From: Cryptomeria japonica
Lineage: Eukaryota; Streptophyta; Pinopsida; Cupressales; Cupressaceae
Reading direction: 5' to 3'
DNA: 64,000 nucleotides
Assembly (NCBI RefSeq): GCF_030272615.1
Contig: NC_081411.1
Coordinates: forward strand, 161,344,089 to 161,408,088
Shown here: positions 57,808-64,000 of the stretch, piece by piece
How the letters are laid out: every line of letters starts with the position of its first letter
Numbering within the stretch: position 1 is the stretch's first letter
The notes under the pieces: model-generated
Seen by the model: the letters and a program-made list of their open reading frames with translations, nothing else
What the model was told of the DNA's origin: nothing
Databases searched by the model: none
Made by a program: the position numbers and the translations under genes

Positions 57808-57857
57808 GATCAAGTAATGTCTTGATCAGTCATGACCGATCAAGGCATTGCTTGATC
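57808..57857. promoter_or_regulatory. Two GATCAAG-N6-CTTGATC inverted repeats
   Basis: Perfect 7-bp arms at 57808-57827 and 57838-57857, with different spacers (TAATGT, GCATTG), 30 bases apart and just upstream of the TATATA box. Confidence 0.75.
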
Positions 57858-57869
57858 ATAGCTCGCATT

Positions 57870-57877
57870 TTATATAC
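57870..57877 (+). promoter_or_regulatory. TATA box of element E
   Basis: TTATATAC lies 13 bases after the second inverted repeat and about 170 bases before the LTR end, a usual U3 position. Confidence 0.5.
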
Positions 57878-58048
57878 ATATATCGAATGGCATTTGTGAG
57901 AAAGGACATAGAACATAATAAATGCTCCTCTCACCTACCATACAAAAGAAGATAGTCAGATTTATATTTTAGTCAGTAATACATAGAACAAGATAATATA
58001 AAATAGATTATAACTTGCATATTAAATGTAAATTGAACATCATTTACA

Positions 58049-58060
58049 TGGTATCAAAGC
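58049..58060 (+). promoter_or_regulatory. Primer binding site of element E
   Basis: TGGTATCAAAGC differs at one base from the initiator-Met-tRNA complement and abuts the LTR end TTTACA. Confidence 0.8.
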
Positions 58061-58138
58061 CGGGTTAAATCGAACCTGAGGCTGTTAAATTTTGTGGAAA
58101 ATTCAAACAAGCATATAGTCAACATCAAAACTCTTCTA

Positions 58139-59957
58139 ATGGCTAGCACCATTAGATTTGAAGATCCTATTAGATTTGTTGAAGCAATCAGACAACTCCT
58201 CATCTAGGTCAGAACTTCTTTGAGCGTGGTGATTTGGATATCCCGATTGCCTATTTTAAATGCAATTTGGATATTAAGAGAGATCGACTCTACTCTTAGG
58301 GAATCAACTACGGTTTGCACATTAAGAGCCAAGTTCTTTTTGGAATCACCAGGGAGAAATTCTATGTGAATCAAACAAGGCAATAAGGAATGTTGCAAGT
58401 CAAAGTTTGATGGCGGACATGTGTCTCTAACTATCCATAAGATCACAGGAGTAACTAGTGCACTCTATTTGCAGTGCCTTGTTATCATCAGACGACAACG
58501 ACTATATGATCAATTGTCAGGAATTCCTACCATGAGAAAAGATTATCTTGTCAAGTGCCTTTCTGTACGAGGATGGGTTCAAACATGTCGCATGAAGAGG
58601 TTTATCACATTCATAGAGTGTTGAAGCATAAATTGATGGATATTATCATAGGCTGTGTGAGTTTCATCTCCTTCTAGTTGTGAATGGAGTTGAAACCCTC
58701 ATGATGCGATCTGGAATTTTTTGTCTCAAAGTTTTGCAGAGGCGATGACATAGTACACACATCCCATGAACATAGTTACGGATACAATTGTGCTACAAAG
58801 ATGATAGAGTATGTAGCATCAAAATGCAAGAGAGATGATCTTCCACATTCCATGCAGACACTGCAAAGTAATGCAATGTGGAAGAGCAACAACTAGATCG
58901 AAAATTATGATCTTCTAAACAAGCTTCTAATAGTTGTAGCTAGTGGCCATGCTCCTAGTCGGTTGGAAACGATGGCAAGACATGTTATATTGGTAGTAAT
59001 GAGTTTATTAGATTGCGAAGCTCGGGTTGGATCACTCTATTTAATAGATAATGCATTGACAACCCTAGATGTTGTAAGGTGTATTGAAGCTTATTCTATT
59101 ATAAAAGTTGTAGGATTTTTTGCTGGAGGAATGCGATGGAGGAAAATAGTTGATAAATACTCCAAAAAAATATGAAGATGGAGAGACTTCTCTTCATCTT
59201 GTTTTCTTGGCAGGGTCACACAAATATGTTTCATTTGATTTTGAGAAGGGAGCTACAGTAGATGTTTAAGATGACCAGAAACAGACACCTATGGATGATG
59301 CAATTACATGTAAACAAGATGCAGTCACAAATGCAACTAGAAAAAATTGCTGAAGTAATAAAAAAATAAAATAAAAAAATTGATCAACAACAAAAGTTCA
59401 AGGGAGGTGGCAAGATCTCGATCTGACATAAATCTGATGGATTGTCTATGTATCGAATCACTTAGCAAGTTTTTGTGAGTGGTAGTTCCATCTATTGAAT
59501 TGGATATTAAGATATATCTTTAATGTTGTTGGCGCTAGCACCACAATATTGGAAACAATACTCATATATTTGCCAGTCAAAGAGCGACATGAGAAGCGAT
59601 GGTCTTACTATAGACAAAACCAATTCGATGCTCTCTTTCCATAGCATGTACAGATTTGCAGGGAAGGGTCTTCGTTTGAATGCATGGCTGTGAAGATTAT
59701 TGAAGAAGATTGATGCCACATTGATACTGCTGAGTGTCTTGTGCGTGGCATATGGGCTCAACATCTTACAGATCCTAGTAATGTCAGACGAACACAACAA
59801 CTAAAAGTATGTGTATCAAAGAGCAACCATCAAATGAGATCTAAATCTTCAAGTGCAAAGAATTAGGAATGAACAATTGTTGGATTGCGAGGAAGACTAA
59901 TAAACAAAGAGATAAGTAATCCATGTTTGATTAATGGTCATGAATTTCATATTTAGT
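58139..59957 (+). pseudogene. Decayed interior of element E
   Basis: A start-like ATGGCTAGCACC at 58139, about 90 bases after the primer site, opens MASTIRFEDPIRFVEAIRQLL. This is acceptable as a retroelement gag start and is stopped by TAG at 58205. Beyond it only short pieces read through (58421-58624, 58963-59175). No gag, RT or integrase motif is recognised. The right part is cut by the plus-strand family D LTR at 59958. Confidence 0.4.
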
Positions 59958-61318
59958 TGTAGTCACACAAATCTGTCTAGCTTAATTAAATAAATATTTT
60001 CTATTTATTTGATTAAAAATGCACTAGCCATGAGTTAATTAATTAAAATTTAATTAATTCATCTTCAAACATTCTCCTATTAATTAAATAAATTATTCAA
60101 TTTATTTTAATTAATTCAATTAAACCAAGTTCACAAATCAATTAAATAAATAAAATCTATTTATTTAATTAAATCCCCCTATTCCTCTTTTAAATAAATT
60201 AAATTAAACATTTATTTAAATCATTATCCCCCCCCCACTTGCATTTTCCTACAAATGCAACTTGCACACATTTATTAAAATAAATGAATTTTTATTTTAA
60301 TAAAATCCTATTTTCCCTCACCCACCAAATCTACTTGCGAATCTAATCCCCTTCTAGATTCTTCTAACCCCTCCCTAATTATTGTCACATTCCTAAGAAA
60401 ATGGAGTCACTTCTCAAAGACTTCAAAAAGCCTTTGAAAAGCATTTAATGCTTTGTGTGTTCAACAATTTAACCTCCAAAGTCTTCCAAAACCACTAATG
60501 GCTCTTACATGACCATTAATGGCTCTTACATGACCATTTATGGTTATTTCAACTTGTCTCCCCAAACATTTATTACTTTGACCATGTTTATCCCTCTTGC
60601 CTTTTGCACAAGAGTTTATCCATTGGATAAAAGCTTTAGTCTTTGAATAAAGAGTTTGTTCATTCAACTAACCTTGACCTTAACTCCCAAAGGTCATGTC
60701 AAGCATTTAATGCTTATTCCCTCTCCTCTCAACCTATCTCACATTGACACTTGTCATCTTGGGATTGGGTTGAAAGCCCTCACATGGATTTGAAATCATT
60801 CAATCCTGACCTTTGTTGAGATTGCTCAATCTCAACTATCCATTGCTCCATTTTTTCAATAAATAGAGCTCATTTCTTCATAATCCAGATCTTGAAAACT
60901 TGTATGCATTTAACCTATAGGTATTTTAGAGAGCATTTAGCATATAAATCTAATATATTGTTATTTTTGTTAAAATCAATCATTTTTAATAGCATCTAGT
61001 ATTTTAGCTTTTCATTTTACATTTGGAGCAAAATACTCAAATCTCAATCCTCCATAAGCATCTATAGTGCAAAAAGCTGCTGAGAGCTACAGTATTTTGG
61101 AACTTGGAGAGGAACAAAGGAGAAGGAGCCAAGAGCATGTTAGGAGGTATTTGGAGATGCCTCGTCATATTTGCTTCTTTAGTTAAATATTATTTCATGT
61201 TCTTAGTATCTCTTTTGATATGCCTGTTTAGATTAGCTTTTAGTTAACTAACACTAACGATTTCTTGTGTCTTGTGTTGTTTGTCATTTGCTAACCTTGT
61301 CCATTTTGCAGAGCATCA
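59958..61318 (+). repeat. Family D 5' LTR, plus-strand copy
   Basis: Starts TGTAGTCACACAAATCTG, ends AGAGCATCA and is followed by a primer site. 1,361 bp. Inverted copy of 55930-57313. A C10 run at 60228-60237 mirrors the G run of the other copy. Confidence 0.88.
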
Positions 61319-61320
61319 TT

Positions 61321-61334
61321 TGGTGAACCCGACA
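61321..61334 (+). promoter_or_regulatory. Primer binding site of element D
   Basis: TGGTGAACCCGACA starts two bases after the LTR. It is the same type of site as at 6767, pointing to the same tRNA primer for D and the gag-only element. Confidence 0.8.
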
Positions 61335-64000
61335 TGAATGCAAACACCCAAAAAATCATTTATTTTTTACCAATAACATGTTTGAATGTTGAAATTGTCA
61401 CACAGGTTACGCTTTAGTGCTATTGATCATGTTATAGCACTATTGAAACGTGTTGGTCTAGTGCTATTGTTCTTACAATAGCACTATTGTATCAATTTTT
61501 GTGCTATTGACATTGTTTGAGTGCATTTGACCCTATTTTGGTGCTATTGGTCCTGTTTGAGCACTTTTTCTTTCTCTATCTTTTCTTTCTTTTAGTGCAT
61601 TTGTGTTAAATAGTGCTTATGTTTTAACACAGACTAGCACTATTGTAACAGAACGTTGTAAAAAAGACCTTGTAACCGAAAAAGTGAAAATTTTTAGGCT
61701 TGTGAAAGTCCCCCTTAGATATGGATTTTACTACCTAGTTATTGTTTGTGCATGTTTCAAAACTCACCTCTTTAAAATTAAAAACTTTATTTTGGTGTTT
61801 TAAGAATTGAACAAACAAACTTTCCCTTGCTTTCCAGTTAGGATCACTTGTTTTTGGTGCATTAAAACTGAACAAAACAAAATTTGTTTTCTTGCAAGTG
61901 AGGAAACACACTTTATTTGGTGCTTAAAATCAACACTTCAATTTTCTTACATCAAACTAAAGAATTTACAATCCACACTTCAATTTTTGGTGCACATAAA
62001 ATACACATTCAACTTGTTTAAAAACTTTTTGCAAAGCGATTTTTCTTCATGCATACGTGCTTCAATTTCAGTTGACTAGGATTTTCAAAATTCTAGTTTA
62101 CTCAAAACCTTTGCATTTGAAGTTAAAAAGAACACCATGAATGTTGGAGCAACATCTCCAAATAGTTAGATCACATTGCAATGGAAAATTGAAAAGAACA
62201 AGTGTTTTCGTGCTTGGCATACTTGTGCAAAAAGTTGGTTGAGTGGTCCCACTTCTTACACACACTATCCTCTCCCTTGGCTTTCGTGGTCCTAGGTGCA
62301 AAAGAAAAGTGTTAGTAACACTCAAAAATTTTATCTTTTTAAGAAAGCCCTGCCAAGAGACACATCACTCTTGGGAATGACCTCGTGCGGTAAATCCTTC
62401 AAGCCTCTATAAAAATCAAGTGAGAGCGAAAGCTGTAGCCTTGGGTATAGCTGTTCCTACAGTGTAACTGGTTGAAAGGACAAATGGGCCCCACCACTAG
62501 TTACAAGGCTCTTAAGTGAGTCACTGTAGAATGAAATTATGTCCGAAAACATCGAACATGACTAAACACCTTTAAGTAGTAGCCCACCCGTTCTATTGAT
62601 TGAGGATATTTGCGATATAATTTAGTGCAAGAGCATAGATGGTTTTGTTCCCAAGATACTCACCATACATATTTCCTTGAGTAGAAACATAGCTTTTTGA
62701 AAAGTCACTTGTGGCCTGATAAAAGTGGTGACTCCCCAATCATAGGGATCATCTATTTGTTATGCTTGTGTAAGACTTAGTATATCACATCCTTACCGGC
62801 CATGGCGGGATTCATAAGGTATGTAGTACCAAAGTCAAAGAAATATCAAGATGTGGGCTAAATTTATCACAACTGGCCATTTGACCTTAGGGATAAAAAG
62901 TGTTTGAAGTGTTTTCATTATAGTCAAGACCAAGTGCAAATTGAGCCGACTTCACGCTTTGGAAATACACCTTAAAATACATCTAAAGAAAGGGTCATAT
63001 AAAAGTCCAAGGATTGGGTTGATCTAGACCCATACTCATTTGTGCCTTTTAGGCAACATTCTTGTGTTTGTGTGCTTGCTTTGTTTTCTTGTCAAAGAAA
63101 CATCAAAAGAAAAAATCAATTCCAAAAACAAAGTATTCATCCAACCAAACATCTTTCCAAACAACCAAAAATATCAAAAAAACAAAGGTGCAAACAACAA
63201 AGAATCAAACTTTATGACCATTCTTCACATCTTGTGAAAGAAGAATGTCATCATAATATCAAATTGAAAAGAAGACCATTGAGCTAAAAGGCTTCTATCA
63301 AAAGGAGGAAATTCTTCTATCTAAATAGATAGATCTTTGTCTCTCATAGAGTTTTTTTGTGTCACATGTGTCTCTACCTTCAAGGCAAAACAAATGAATT
63401 TGATTCAGAGTCATTGAACCGCAGAGCTTTTATGCAATATAGAGATTTAAGTTATCACAAAAACCAAGGAGGTAAGATTAATCCCAACTTTTTCCCAAAC
63501 GTCTGTATCACATACAATGTAGCTCAAGAAATACCACCAACACTCGAAAGGGAAGAGGTAGAGCTTGTCCCATTTGTGACACAAAGCTTTTATTGAAGTT
63601 AAGAACATTTTCATCCATTATCTCACTCATGCATCATCACTTCATCATCAATCCATTCCAACTCTCAAAACTTTAAGAGGTTCTTGTCCCATGTTCTCTT
63701 TTTAGATATTGCTTGAATCAAATACATCACATCACTTTTTAGATTTTTTCTACATCTAGGATAAGCTCATCCTAAGAGACACATCTATGTAGGTTAAAAC
63801 TAGTTCATGAGTGAATCCTCTCATTACTAGGTAGTTAAATCTATAACACATCTCAGATTTCTCTACACCTTATCACATCCAACCTTATCAAAAACAAACA
63901 AGCAATTTAAAGAAGGAATTTCGGTTACATCTACCTTAAAAGTAGTAGAGATCTACATGCAACACAATTCACCAGCCATCAATCTCTCATTTCATCAAAA
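61335..64000 (+). mobile_element. Element D, 5' untranslated interior, runs off the window
   Basis: 2.7 kb after the primer site without a recognisable gag. 61380-61620 carries repeated GTGCTATTG words. 62340-62900 is of balanced composition with a structured look (GCCCTGCCAAGAGACACATC at its start). A 79-codon frame at 63357-63596 has no domain. A long leader would suit Tat/Ogre-type gypsy elements, but this is inference. Gag may lie beyond 64000. Confidence 0.5.
61390..61580 (+). repeat. Dispersed GTGCTATTG / TAGCACTATTG repeats
   Basis: GTGCTATTG or its inverted-order partner TAGCACTATTG occurs about eight times in 190 bases (for example 61417, 61434, 61461, 61482, 61511, 61541), with variable spacers of about 17-30 bases. 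Confidence 0.65.

Larger units (their letters stand above)
57314..58048 (+). repeat. Element E 5' LTR (left edge not placed)
   Basis: The right end TTTACA at 58048 directly precedes a primer site, so this is an LTR 3' end. It holds eight CCGAT-N4-ATCGG palindromes (57534-57769), two GATCAAG-N6-CTTGATC inverted repeats and a TATATA box at 57871. No second copy is in the window, so the left edge is uncertain; it may be cut by the family D insertion. Confidence 0.6.

Noticed and set aside
62340-62900. Possible structural RNA gene in the D leader
   Set aside because: The composition is suggestive, but I could not find a tRNA cloverleaf, pol III boxes in proper spacing, or a known RNA motif by eye.

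Overview
The window reads as nuclear DNA of a seed plant, and the large, heavily nested and decayed LTR-retrotransposon content would suit a gymnosperm; the species cannot be named from sequence alone. It is AT-rich, packed with LTR retrotransposons of plant type (Copia and Ty3/gypsy with initiator-Met-tRNA-like primer sites), carries LINE relics, and has one plant-specific DUF247 gene relic. I find no intact host gene, no tRNA or rRNA, and nothing bacterial.

Layout. 1-5.6 kb: simple and tandem repeats, a minus-strand LINE relic (about 2.4-3.0 kb) and unclassified sequence. 5.6-13.4 kb: a Ty3/gypsy-type element with LTRs, primer site, gag and a protease remnant but no reverse transcriptase, resembling a gag-only non-autonomous element. 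13.4-18.2 kb: the 3' end of a related, older element whose LTR is split by a 3.1-kb non-coding minus-strand LTR element with a perfect 5-bp target duplication (TAACT). 18.3-22.5 kb: a minus-strand Copia 5' end (LTR, primer site, gag) broken by a LINE relic. 23.5-24.8 kb: a DUF247 pseudogene. 25.0-25.2 kb: a foldback (MITE-like) element.

27.0-51.7 kb is the main structure, a three-level nest. Element A (minus-strand chromovirus-like gypsy, 27007-51686, target duplication CTTCA) was split in its protease region by element B (plus strand, related gypsy, 31742-48535, duplication TTCCT). B was split between RNase H and integrase by element C (plus-strand Copia, 37523-44442, duplication GTATT). All three duplications can be read, and LTR divergence falls from A to B to C (C differs at one position in 480), matching the insertion order. 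All three are coding-dead: A has many stops, B has a frameshift and three stops, and C has two in-frame stops plus a lost zinc-knuckle histidine.

51.7-64 kb: a decayed acidic minus-strand reading region (the target that A entered), a Copia LTR, and then LTR family D in inverted copies (55930-57313 minus, 59958-61318 plus) around the 5' end of a decayed element E. The LTR of E carries a regular array of eight palindromes just upstream of a TATA box. The plus-strand D element runs off the right edge.

The most unusual features are cis-regulatory: palindrome arrays in several LTRs and leaders, a 22-bp perfect palindrome in both A LTRs whose half-site is tandemly repeated in the B LTRs, a small ORF preserved in both B LTRs, and repeated G-runs before the 3' LTRs of three families.
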